DNA from: Cristatella mucedo
Taxonomy: Eukaryota; Bryozoa; Phylactolaemata; Cristatellidae
Direction: 5' to 3'
DNA length: 64,000 bases
Assembly (NCBI GenBank): GCA_009760855.2
Contig: WPIO01000027.1
Location: forward strand, 2,056,501 to 2,120,500
Position numbers and translations under genes: made by a program. The notes under the pieces were generated by a model. That model worked only from the letters and a program-made list of their open reading frames with translations, did not search any database and was not told where the DNA came from. Shown piece after piece: positions 35,617-46,958 of the stretch (positions are counted from its first letter, which is position 1; the number at the start of each line of letters is the position of its first letter).

Positions 35617-37019
35617 GTAAGTTTGTCATCATAGGCAATGCGGCTTTCGCTGAAATATGCTTGTCGTGGCCGTGCATATACCCGTGCTTATGCTTGGGCT
35701 CGAAATTGAGCATTTATCCTCATTCATTCATTCTTGAGCATTTAACCTCATTCATATCCTCTTACAGCGGCAGCGAGCAGTACGTAGTCACAGGCAACGC
35801 GCCAATGGCACATGAACTGCTTCTATGAGAAAGCCAAAGTGTTTAGACATTTTGTACTGGCAACGATGCGTCTTTGATGTAAAACCGTTCTGTAGACTAT
35901 TTCTGGCATCATGTGCTACAGAAGTTATGTATTTGTTCCAATCAGTCTGTTATCCTTATCATTCAAGGGAATGATAGATTTGCCTACAGCTTCAATTGCC
36001 AATTGAAATGCAGACCATACACCATTAGCACTTCATTGTCTGCCCGTTTCGGCACTGCAATGAAACAGTTACGAGACAAGCAAACTGTTGATTGCATGCA
36101 CATCTTATCTGCTTAGTGCAGCAAATATACTTAAGTCGATTGCCTCATCCTCAGAACAGCAAAAACCCGTGGGTAGCAACAGGTGGTCTCGCTAACTATC
36201 TGTGAGCCATGACAAGGACGTACTATCCAGCAACCAAGCTTACGCTGAAGACTAACCGGCCAGGATGCCATTTGGCATCCTGGCTTCCGTACTGAAAGTT
36301 TGCTAGTTATACTTCGCCCAACTAGGTAAATCTATAGAATGGCTTAATACATTTGCCTTAGTCAACCTTTACCCATTTAGATGCTGAATCATTCAGATAT
36401 TGGTCGTTTTGCCTTACACACCCACTAACTAATCTAGCTATCATGTACCTACGAGTTTTGGTACACAGCAGCACAATACACCAACCGTGTAGTTAGGATG
36501 AGAACTGCGAAACTGTTAGAAAAATACTCTTCATAGCCAACGTTCCACAATAGACGTATCTGTGTCAATTACAAGCGAACATGTGCTATCTGCTAGAAAG
36601 CACTAGGGCCTCTTAAGAATACAATGCCAATCTGAACAACAAGCTTCAATCGCACAGAGGTGCAGCATTTCCGTGTGAACTTTTGATGAGATATCTCGGA
36701 TAGTGGTTTCTTTTGAGTTCATTGCATTGTGATTGGCCCACACGCTCAGCTATTCTGGATGTACTATTAGCACTTCCATGAAGATGACCTGAGGAAGCCT
36801 TTCGTAGTCGAATTAACCCGACTGCCAGATGGACGTGATTCTGGGGCCGGCACTCTGTTGTATTACTTTCTGTGGAACCTAAAGAATCGCATTTTATTTT
36901 GTCGCAGCTTGACTATAACTTGTGGAGCAAGTAAGGCTCGTTGAACCAACGCCCGAACTTGTGGAATGCCAATTGAGTCACTTATACTATCCCTGAGCAT
37001 TAATGCTTCTTGCTTGCTT
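35617..37019. other. Intron 1, first part
   Basis: No repeat or exon recognised. Inferred intronic from the exon model. Confidence 0.35.
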
Positions 37020-37195
37020 TAACCTGCTGACGTAAGCATTATGCTTGCTTATTTTTCCATGCTTTATAAGGTGCATGTCACTAACACTGCGGATATTCAT
37101 TCTATCGCAGCTAGTGGTCAATTTCTTTTATAGATTTAGTTCTCTTAGGGCGTTATATAAACGAGTATTAATGTTGTTATACTATAATTATTAAT
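37020..37195 (+). mobile_element. LINE-B 3' region, old
   Basis: Degenerate 3' non-coding words followed by AGATTTAGTTCTCTTAGGGC, GTTATATAAACGAG and an ATTAATGTTGTTATACT tail. Confidence 0.55.
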
Positions 37196-37523
37196 ACTTA
37201 TAAGCATTCAGCAAATAAATAACCTGTACTCATTTCAAGACAATCAATTACTTTACAGGCCATTGCAAACCTTGACGATGGTGAGATTAGTTCGAAAGAC
37301 ATACGGCTGGCTGTGCAAAAAACCCTATTATGTTAACTTATGATCCCGATTACACATACAGTAGAACCATATTGCATACGCTGCAGGAAATGATTGTTTG
37401 TTGCTACAAGAGAAGGGAGAGAGAGAGAGAGAAAAAGAACGAGAGGGACAGAAACCGGGTAAGAGAGGTTAAGTCATAATTGTCTTGCCCATAGCTAACA
37501 CCATAGCTCAAGCTCACACTACC

Positions 37524-37574
<51 letters not shown>

Positions 37575-37612
37575 CCACATATATATATATATATATATAC
37601 ATATATATGCAG
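37524..37612. repeat. (CA)n-(TA)n microsatellite
   Basis: An uninterrupted CA run to about 37572, then TACCCACA and a TA run to about 37610. Confidence 0.95.
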
Positions 37613-37828
37613 AATGAATTTGCATATGAATTCATGTGTGTTCTCACTTCCTGATCCGAGCTTCCATACGCCTATGAGTGTATGTGTTCACGCAAGCACG
37701 CGTGGCGAATGTGCGAGTAGGTTTGCATGAGATTGGGTTAGTACTTCAATGCAAATACATGAATGATGCTGAATTTTTTAACTGAGCATGCATAAGCTCT
37801 GATACTTAAGAGTATGTGTGCACATGTG

Positions 37829-37883
<55 letters not shown>

Positions 37884-37925
37884 ATGTGTGTGTGTGAATG
37901 TGTGTGTGTGTGAATGTGTGTGTGA

Positions 37926-37968
<43 letters not shown>

Positions 37969-38052
37969 TGTGAATGTGTATGTGTGTGTGTGTGTGTGTG
38001 CACGCATGCCTGTGTGTGTGCACGCATGCCTGTGTGTGTGCGCGCACGCTCG
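37829..38052. repeat. (GT)n microsatellite with GTGTGAAT variants
   Basis: GT dinucleotides run for over 200 bases, interrupted by GTGTGAAT and GTGTATGT words. The array ends in two copies of the 20-bp unit CTGTGTGTGTGCACGCATGC and a CGCGCACGC patch. His/Thr frames on the other strand are artefacts. Confidence 0.95.
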
Positions 38053-38862
38053 TGCACCCTTGCTATAAATCCTGAATGCTTCGGTCATTTGAAGCAAACC
38101 CTGCAATGTGAGCTTGGAAGCCACTGGCAAGTTTGTGGTCTCACGCAGTATTGATATTGTTAACAAATATTTGAAATGGAAACCACAAAATATTCAAACC
38201 TAGCGACGCATCTATTCGACGAATGAAACTTTTCTAAATTATGATTACTTGTGTCACATAGTTCGAAGATATGAGTGCAGTGGTTCTTTTCTTTTAGAAG
38301 TAGTCTATATGAATTCACACTATGGGCATACTGAATACGTGATAACTGCATACAGATATATGTCCATTCGATCTCATCTCAAACTATGCATTACTCTTTC
38401 TCATGAACTTCTGCTTTTAACCTGAGAGTAAGCCAAGCTAAGCTTGAGGAGCTCCGGCTATTAAGCAACCATAAGCTGAAATAGAATCATAACACCACGT
38501 TTGTGAGCAATCCTATATTTACTTTATTATTTAGTCCATAGCGGTACTGCTTCCCTAATAACTTTACCGAGTATTGGAGAAGTCGTCCAAAAAGAGCTTT
38601 CGTCGATTGTCTCAAAGCCGTCTTTGTATGCCTAATAGCAGGCTCTATTGCATGGTCTGCTCTGTATTTCCTTCTTAATATTTGTGCTATTTCCACGATC
38701 TTCTGTTCAAGTGAGTTCCTGCGTTTACTAGCATTTTCAGCGAATCGATCTGCAATGGCTATCTACTGAATTTAAGCCTCGTCAAAGCAACCTCCACTGA
38801 CAGAGCAGTTCCTTCCGACTATTCCTTGACAGCTCTACTTAACGGACGCACACACAGCCACA
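38053..38862. other. Intron 1, middle part
   Basis: No feature recognised. Confidence 0.35.
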
Positions 38863-38864
38863 AG

Positions 38865-38902
<38 letters not shown>

Positions 38903-38952
38903 CATGTATATATATATGTATATATGTACAGCATTTATGTGTATGTATATAA
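38863..38952. repeat. (CA)n microsatellite with TATA-rich flank
   Basis: CA run to about 38904, then TATATATGTATATATG words to about 38950. Confidence 0.95.
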
Positions 38953-40019
38953 TGGTGTGTATGAGCAGAGGTGGCCAAAACAATATAAGCACCGTAGGGG
39001 ATAGAGATACGACCTCAAAAAATTAAACCTTTTCTGAACTCTTGGCAATTAAGTTTACCTAGAACACGTGATTTAAATGATATAGTCATACTTTTTTCAA
39101 CCAACTTTTCATGCTTTCATTTTGATTAGGTTAGTAAGTGTGCAAAAATAAAAAATTGCTTGTATGGCTGTTTCCCATGGGCTCAGAAACAGTTGCAGTT
39201 ACATCATTAAGACACGGTGGGCATAAGGTTTTGGTTGTGCCAAAGCATCCCTCGACAATACATCTCAACGGCTGTACCGGGCACTTCTTCAAAAATGCTG
39301 AAGATTGATACATTCGGTTGTGTGCATAAATATATAAGGACAAGATCTGATTAATGATAATGCTGCCATTGCTAGTCCAGCTCAAATGAGAAACTAGCCA
39401 ACTACGTTTTTTAATGAACTAAAGAACTGAGGGATTGTAGTAAGCTGCTATAGAAGTATAGGCAAGTACCTGAAATGCCAAAATCGCACCGTTCTTCATG
39501 CATTAATAAGCTTAATTAGGGTATCCAGTTCAGATGAGGCTGCAAAATAAATCCTTTTAAAATGGCAACCACGTAGAAAGCCAGAAATTGCTCCAGATAC
39601 TGCAAAGCATGGTCGATCTGCACCCAGTCAGCAATTAGAGATACTAGCAAAGACGACGTATTACAAATGTTGCCAACTCGTGGGAATCCAATGTTCTAGT
39701 AAAATTTGTTTTGCCAGCAGTCCATAAAACGATGCTATTTGAGGTTATATCTTGATCCACTGGGTGCGTGTATTTTCTGGTTCAGCACTGTAAAGTATAT
39801 AAACAGGTTGTGTGAGTTTAATTTAAGCGATTACAGATGTCAAGTTACATTGCACTTGAGTACGCACTACATAGATGTTCAATAGTACAATGAAATCACA
39901 CTTACTGCTAGCTATTGAGGATTAAGTGCTCCTTATCAGCCTCATTATGACTGCTGAGCTATTTATTATTCGGGCCTCGTGTAATTGTAATGACTGGTAT
40001 CCAGCTATGTGATCATTAA
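38953..40019. other. Intron 1, later part
   Basis: No feature recognised. Confidence 0.35.
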
Positions 40020-40262
40020 CTTTGGGTCCCTGTGATTTTTCTTTTATGTGCTTATGAATACTGACACTGTGCATGCTGCCACTAGCCATACTTACATGCT
40101 GACCCTGTGCATGTCACCCATGATCATGTTATTCTTGTTGGTTATTGAGCATGCTACCACACACCATTCGATCGTGTTTCCTTTGCAGTAAATGTAAAGT
40201 GACTAGAAACAGATTGAGTTATCTAATGGGGCAATATCAAATTTCTTATTATTATTGTTATT
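40020..40262 (+). mobile_element. LINE-B 3' region
   Basis: Starts with TTTGGGTCCCTGTGATTTTT and follows the LINE-B 3' non-coding sequence (GACACTGTGCATGCTGCCAC, CATGCTGACCCTGTGCATGT) to a damaged hairpin (AAAGTGACTAGAAACAGATT ... GGGGCAATATC) and a TTATTATTATTGTTATTA tail. Confidence 0.8.
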
Positions 40263-41835
40263 AACGGTTACGTGGCTTGAAAGGCAAAGTAATTTAATTG
40301 GCAATCAGCTGAGCTCAAGGAAGTGAGCTCTAGGCCATGCACCCGGCAGGCTTTGCAATGGTCAACAAGTCCGTGGTGTTCTGCGTGTGGTGCGGTGTGG
40401 TCTGTGGACACCATGGCTTATACGAAACACCTGTAGACCTACATCTCTGTCGAATAGGCTTTTCTTCGCCATGAAGTGGACTTTTTATCTTAAGACATGC
40501 GTGCCCTTCGTAGCTGCAGTGTGCGGCTGCTGGCTGCATCCATGTCAGCATTGGGACCGCATCAACAAGACGCTAGCCGTGATTCAAAGGTGCAGAGCCA
40601 TTTGTAAAACTAGTGTTTCACCTCCTCAATCTGGAATGCAAATAACCTTCTTTTTAAGGCCACTCGTCTAACGATTGCATCTCTGTTTAAGACTAGCTAG
40701 TGTTAAGAGCTCGATCGCTGCTGCTGCTGCAGCTGTCGTATAGTCATATAGAGGATTACTCGTGCTTGTCTTGGTGCTCAAGCGACACATTTCTCCTACC
40801 ACTTTGGTGCTTGCCGGTAGTCATTGCCAGACTGTGTGCACCTGCATCCCAACTTAGCTAAGCCCATCGCTCAGCTTTCAAGTTTCTATCCATAGATGGC
40901 CTATCAAGCACATCACAGGTTTGATGCTTCCAAATCTTCCCAACTTCACTTTCGTAATGCCGGTTCATAGCCATATTTAGTGTGATTAACAACCGCAAGA
41001 TTCTGGTGCTACACGGTCATAGCCACTGTAGCCACCTTGTGAATAGGAGGTAACACCGGGCATAGAGCTAAACTCTTCATTCCTTGCTGTCATGTATTTT
41101 ACCAGCTTCGGCTATTTGGTTGACCCACAGGGCTACATCATTAGGGCTGGTCTACTTGAGATAAGCTAGAATTGTCTAGGGATATATAGTTTAGAGAAAA
41201 TGCAGTACTCACTTGCTCACCAAGCCTCTCCATTACATCTCTAATGTAAATTATCCTTAACCGAATGTCAAGCTAAATCCTCTTTATAAAAATCCCTATG
41301 TTCGCATATGAAATCAGCAGCTTAGGGCTATTGATTGGATTTTTACACTGAAACAATCATGCTCTTTTACCTTGGCAACGTCCTATAATCTACTCTTGAG
41401 TACAGCTCAGATCGTGCTCAGGGCAGAGCAGTTTTGTCTGTACTACTAAAGGCGAGGGACAGCAAAGTAAAATAATCCACTGCTGTAAAAAGATATTTTT
41501 CATGCGAGACTTCATCTAGCTGGTACGGCGTTGCAGTAAATATCTGTGATTATGTCGGCTCCATTTGGCAGTCAACATACATTGCTTTTCAATGGCTACG
41601 CTTTGATAACGCCCATTATCTGGCTGCGATTGGCTGTTATTCCCGACTCTATCTACTATGCTTAGACCAGCCAACCGTAGTCGTCCTTCCGACAAATACC
41701 TTAGTTTGGTAGAGCGAACGAAAGAACGTCGAACTATGCTCATCACAGCACCTCAAAGCTGCGAGATTTGCTCCAGACCCAGGTGGGTGTCTCGCTACTG
41801 GTAGGGTAGCCACGCACGATTATGTGTGCATATAA
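40263..41835. other. Intron 1, last part
   Basis: A 94-residue plus-strand frame (40387-40671), Cys- and Trp-rich, is not recognised and lacks splice context. Otherwise featureless. Confidence 0.3.
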
Positions 41836-41925
41836 TTCATTCGTATAGCCCCCCAAAGAAAATTTAATCTCTATCTTTGCACTTGAAATATTTCCACAGG
41901 GCCACTAGACGAGCGCTTTCTTGTC
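41836..41925 (-). mobile_element. SINE-1 3' part, adjoining the exon 2 splice acceptor
   Basis: On the minus strand GATAGAGATTAAATTTTC and TTTGGGGGGCTATACGAATG match the SINE-1 tail at 13606 base for base over most of their length. The tRNA-like head is missing or unrecognisable. It ends within a few bases of the polypyrimidine stretch (CTTTCTTGTCCTTATAG) preceding the exon at 41933. Confidence 0.65.
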
Positions 41926-41932
41926 CTTATAG

Positions 41933-43420
41933 GTGTCTCCTCTCAGGAAACCCAGGCAGGCACCGTGGAGTCGCAGACTACAGAGGTGGGTGCCCTGGAG
42001 GTAAGCATCCAAGTGATCGCAGGGGCAGGGGCAAGCACTCCAGAAGTGATAACTTCTGACACAGTGAACCCTCAGAAAGTGAATACCTCTGCCACAGCGA
42101 ACCCTCAGGAAGTGAATACTTCTGCCACAGCGACCACTCACGAAGTGACAACTTCTGACACAGTGAGGCCTCAGGAAGTGACAACTCCTGCCATAGCGAG
42201 CACTCAGGAAGTGACTTCTTCTGCCACAGCGACCACTCAGGAAGTGACCACTTCTGCTACAGCGAGCACTCCGGAAGTGGTAACGTCTGCCATAGCAAGC
42301 ACTCAGGAAGTGACCACTTTTGCCACGGGGAGCACTCAGGAAGTGACCATTTTTGCCACGGAGAGTACTCAGGAAGTGACAACTCCTGCCAGAGCAAGCA
42401 CTCAGGAAGTGATAACTTATGACACAACGAGCCTTCAGGAAATGACAACTTCTGACACAGTGAGCCCTCAGGAAGTGACAACTCCTGTCATAGTGAGCAA
42501 TCAAGAAGTGACTACTTCTGCCACAGCGACCACTCAGGAAGTGGCAGCTTCTGCCACAGAGAGTACTCAGGAAGTGACCACTTCTGCCACAGCGACCACT
42601 CAGGAAGTGACCACTTTGGCCACAGGGAGCACTCAGGAAGTGACCACTTTTGTCACAAGGAGCACTCAGGAAGTGACCACTTTTGCCACGGAGAGTACTC
42701 AGGAAGTGACAATTTCTGCCACAGTGACCACTCAGGAAGTGATAACTTATAACACAACGAGCCTTCAGGAAGTGACAAGTTCTGACACAGTGAGCCCTCA
42801 GGAAGTGACAACTCCTGCCATAGTGAGCACTCAGGAAGTGACTACTTCTACTTCTGCCACAGCGACCACTCAGGAAGTGACAACTTCTGCCACAGAGATT
42901 ACTCAGGAAGTGACCACTTCTGCCACAGCGACCACTCAGGAAGTGACCACTTTGGCCACAGGGAGCACTCAGGAAGTGACCACTTTTGTCACGGGGAGCA
43001 CTCAGGAAGTGACCACTTTTGCCACGGAGAGTACTCAGGAAGTGACCATTTCTGCCACAGCGACCACTCAGGAAGTGATAACTTCTGACACAATGAGCCC
43101 TCAGGAAGTGACCAGTTCGGTCACTGTGAGCGACCAGAAAGTAACAAATTCTACCATAACGATCACTCCGGAAGTGACGACTTCCACCATAGCTAGCACC
43201 CAGGGAGGGACTTTTACCATGGAAACTAGCACTTCTCAGATGACTGCTGTAGAATCAATAACTGGGGAAGTGGCGACTTCTGTCATAGCAAGCACTCCGG
43301 AAGTGAAAACTTCTGCCGTCACGAGTACTAACATTCAGAAGGCTTTCACCGGCACTGACATTTGGACGTCTTCTGAGATTGTTCTTTCCACTGCAGATAA
43401 AGGAGTTTTAAAGATCAATG
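41933..43420 (+). CDS. Thr-rich tandem-repeat (mucin-like) exon 2
   Basis: One long open exon between the acceptor TTGTCCTTATAG (41932) and the donor GTAGGT (43421), entering and leaving in phase 1. After a short lead-in, about 37 copies of an 11-residue unit follow, typically STQEVTTSATA, with variants at most positions but a near-constant E-V. About 40 percent of residues are Thr or Ser, with few aromatic residues and a single Lys only now and then. Such domains are heavily O-glycosylated, extended and extracellular. The DNA unit is 33 bp; blocks of nine or ten units are themselves repeated. The tail (SEIVLSTADKGVLKING) leads into the SEA exons. The frame stays open past the donor to 43665, but composition changes abruptly, so that stretch is read as intron. 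Confidence 0.75.
42034..43320 (+). repeat. 33-bp coding minisatellite with ~330-bp higher-order repeat
   Basis: The basic unit ACTCAGGAAGTGACCACTTC plus 13 more bases is always a multiple of three. A marker unit (PQEVTTPxIx) recurs at about 42172, 42469 and 42799, defining higher-order blocks of 297 and 330 bp. The third block contains a 6-bp in-frame insertion (ACTTCT duplicated near 42847). No frame-breaking change occurs anywhere in the array. Confidence 0.9.
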
Positions 43421-44499
43421 GTAGGTCAAAGATTTTATTTCTCAGGCTATATGCGATAGATTTATGTGTACCGTCTCTCGTATGTCTTACAGAAGCTACT
43501 GCAAAATCTAAAATTGTATGCTCGTGTCTAGTTATTTCCAACAAGATCCTTAAACCTTGGGTTTTCTCAATCATTTCAATTGGAATGCCTAATTGCAGTC
43601 AGATGAAGTTCTCCTTATATCATGACAGTAAGGTTGGTGAATTCAGGCTACAAATGCATAACTAGTTCTCAGTCTTGATTTCTCTCTGACCGTAAGCCAT
43701 CCTTACGGAACTATTCCTTAAAAATGAACGATGCAACATAATGCTTGCAGGCTAATAAGAAACCTAGATGCAAATAAATGACTTCTAGCGATTAATTTAA
43801 TGTACAAAAGTGATACTTCTGTCAAGCGTTCACTACTTTTGGTTTTATCTATGACGGCTGCCGCAAAATTAACTTTTACCATCTACACAGCCAGTCAATT
43901 AGATTAACTTCCGCGCTGAAGTATGGCCATGCCATCCCTGCTAGCTCGATTATAGCTAGTTTCCTACTTCTGGATAGGCTAGAGAGCTAGAACTACATAG
44001 GATTGCCGAAGAATGCCATCAAGCCTAAGATGGTTTTGTGAAATACTTTAGTTATTAGTTGGCTTTTCAGTTTAATAATTTCTGTCACGTTTCATGTTCA
44101 TAAAATGAGCTGTTGTTACCCCAGTTGATTAACAGATAGAAGTTTACTTTTAATCTCACCGACACAGCTTGCAAAATTACTCCCTAATAACAATCTAAGT
44201 TGGTTTTAGCTTCCTTGGGTGATCAGCTCCACTTAGTGTAATCAATTATCCAACTCTTTCTGCCACTTGCAGGCTGTTTGGAATGCAAGCTTTTGCTCTG
44301 CTTCATAGCTCCTGAATCTTCGACGACATTTCTTGAGTGATAAATATTTTCCTTCGACCAAACAATTCTTTGTAGCGGTCACACGCTGCAGCTTCGGATG
44401 ATGGTTGTGGACAGCACACGCAATGCTTCTTTGAGCGTTACTCCGCGTACCTCAGGAAACTGCATATCCCCAAGCTCTTCTGTGTCGCTGTCATAATCT
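43421..44499. other. Intron 2, first part
   Basis: No exon or repeat recognised. Open reading to 43665 is run-through from exon 2. Confidence 0.35.
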
Positions 44500-46312
44500 C
44501 CACGCTGAACTATGTCACTAGTGGCCTCGTTCTAAAGTTCATATCCCAATCAAAGAAGAAAACAAGTCCTGTAGGTCCTATTCCCACTGCCCTGCTCCTA
44601 CGTTGCATTGATCTACTGCTCCCATGCATACCTAATATCATTAATATGTCATTAGCATCAGGTCATGTCCCAGCACCTTTCAAAAAGCTGTAGTCAGGCA
44701 ACTACTCAGGAACACGATACTAGACCAAGAGCACTTGAGCAACTACTGGTCTGTCTCCCTTCTACCATTCGTAAGAAAGACACGGGGAAAAGTCGTGGCA
44801 GACTAGCTGAACTCATATATTGAAAATTCAAAACATACTAGTAAGTTCCAGTCTGGCTTTACAGCTAATCACTCCAAATAGTCAGCATTACTTAGGGTGT
44901 ACAATGACCTACCTAGGAATGCAGACATGGGTAGGGTGTCTTTGCTTGCTTTGCTCGATCTTTCGGCACCTTTTGATACTATCGATCACCAAGTCCTTCT
45001 TGAGCGCCTCTCATCTCGCCGGGCATCAATGGCACTGCTCTGCAATGGTTCAGGTCCTATATCAGTGTGAGACTCCAGAGTATTGATGTGAATGGAAAAA
45101 GATCATCCGAGGTTCCTCTGAAGTATGGGGTACCTCAAGGCTCCTAGCTAGGCCCGGTTCTTTTCATGGTTTATACTCTCTCTCTCTTGCCGATGTAATT
45201 GCCAAGCACAACCTAAGCTTTCACTTGTACACGAATGACACTCAGTTGAACCTTTACTTTGATCCCTCCAGCCCTCAAGTACGTCGAATTCTCTCAACTC
45301 ACTTGCTGCATGTATTAATGTCATCCACACATTGATGGCAGCAAATTTTCTTAAATTGAATGATGATAAAACTAGCTTACTAATTATGGACAAACCAAGT
45401 GTGATTCAGAAATTAGACAAGGTAATGATTAAAAGCGGCTCTGCCAGCATATCTCCTGTTGGATCTCCACAAAATCGAGGTGTTATTTTCTAAAGTGACC
45501 TTTCATTGGACGACCACATCAGCTCCACAATGAAATCTGCCTACTTTCAGCTACATAACATTGCTGAAATTCTTGCTTGTTTAGATAGGGATACCACATC
45601 TGAGTTGGTCATTTGTATTTGTGACATCCTGTCTTGACTTCTGTAACTCACTGCTTGCTAGCCAACCGTTGTGTGCTATCAGGCGCTTACAGCTAGTGCA
45701 AAACTCTGCAGCTAGACTTGTCTGTCGTGAGCGTCGCAGTTGCCACATTACACCACTTCTCGCCGACCTGCACTGGCTACCAGTCAAGCAACGGATCGAC
45801 TTCAAGGTTTTGCCATCACTTTTACGTCACTTCAATCTTTGGCTCCTGCCTATCTCTCAGATATACTCACCCATCAGGCCAAGCATTGTAAAACCTGCTT
45901 TTTGGTATCCAACAGTCTACAAATACCTCGTACAAATCTTTGGAGACCGTGCATTTAGTTCGTATGCTCCCAAAGCGTGGAACTCCCTCCCGACTTGCGT
46001 CAGAACATCCCCTGACCTGACCACATTTAAAAAGAACTTAAAACACACCTATTTAGGACAGCATTTAGTGGGTCCCTGTGATTCGTCCTTGATGTGATTA
46101 TGCGTGCTGACACTATGCATGCTGCCACTAACCACATTTGCATGCTGACCCTGTGCATGTCACCCCTAACCATGTTATTCATTTTGTTTGTTTATCAAGC
46201 AGGATATTACTCACCATTCAATTGCATTTCCCTTTGCAGAAAATGTAAAGCGCCTAGAGAGAGATTGAGTTCTCCGAGGGCGCTTTATCAAGTGCATTAT
46301 TATTATTATTGT
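44500..46312 (+). mobile_element. LINE-B, longest copy (RT region to 3' end), decayed
   Basis: Three frames together give a CR1/L2-like reverse transcriptase. The order is a VGPIPTALLLRCIDLLLP segment (44570), a degraded N-Y-W-S-V-S-L-L-P block (44741), SGFTANHSK, motif A as SAPFDTIDHQVLLERLSS (44973), YGVPQGS (45127) and the catalytic box as LYTNDTQL (45225), with Asn for the first Asp. Then come LRRLQLVQNSAARLV-like blocks, FGDRAFSSYAPKAWNSLPTC, the 3' hairpin (46247-46285) and a (TTA)n tail. Frameshifts and stops are numerous. The endonuclease region is absent or unrecognisable. Confidence 0.85.
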
Positions 46313-46958
46313 AACCGTTGCGTGCAATCAGGCGCTTAGAGATGGTGAAAAACTCTGCAGCTAGGCTTATCGGTGGTGAGCGTCGCGGTTGCTACATCAT
46401 ACCACTTCTTGCCAAACTGCACTGGCTACCAGTCAAGCAACGGATCTACTTCAAGGTTTTGTCGCTCACTTTTAAGTAATTTTATCCTTTGGCTCCAGCC
46501 TACCTATCAAGCTAAGCATCGTACCACCAGCTTTTCGGAATCTAATTACTTATTTACACCTCGTAAAGACCTAAAATCCTTTGGAGACCGCGACTTTTGC
46601 TCGTATGCTCCTAAAGCGTGGTAATCACTCCCGATTTGCGTCACGACTTGACCACGACCACGTCCCTAACTTGACCACATTAAAAAAGAAATTTAAAATG
46701 CACCTCTTTATGACAGCATTTATTTGGTCCCTGTGCTTCTACTATGCATACTGACACTGTTGCATGCTGCCTCTAACCACATTTGCATTCTGATCCTTTG
46801 ATATCACCCTAACCATGCTATTCATGTTGTTTATAAAGCATGATACCACTTACTACTTGATCGTGTTTCCTTTGTAGCAAATGCGAAGCGCCTAGAAAGA
46901 GATTGAGTTATCCGAGGGCGCTTTATCAAGTGAATTATGATTATCATTATTATTAGGC
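46313..46958 (+). mobile_element. Second LINE-B copy in tandem, 5'-truncated
   Basis: Begins right after the (TTA)n tail of the preceding copy with AACCGTTGCGTGCAATCAGG, i.e. inside the coding region, and repeats the terminal blocks, hairpin and ATTATTATTAG tail. Divergence from the first copy and a deletion near 46505 show it is an independent insertion. Its right edge cuts into the Tigger coding remnant. Confidence 0.85.

Noticed and set aside
37738-38166. Long His/Thr open frames on the minus strand
   Set aside because: They are translations of the (GT)n microsatellite; all frames of such a repeat are open.
41905-42504. 199-residue Ser/His-rich minus-strand frame
   Set aside because: Shadow of the in-frame 33-bp repeat on the other strand.
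42034-43320. Regular 33-bp repeats resembling a CRISPR array
   Set aside because: Units are contiguous with no unique spacers, vary in sequence, keep one reading frame throughout and sit between splice sites in a eukaryotic context.
43421-43665. Extension of the mucin exon to the in-frame stop at 43665
   Set aside because: Composition changes abruptly after a GTAGGT donor and the phase fits the SEA exon downstream.
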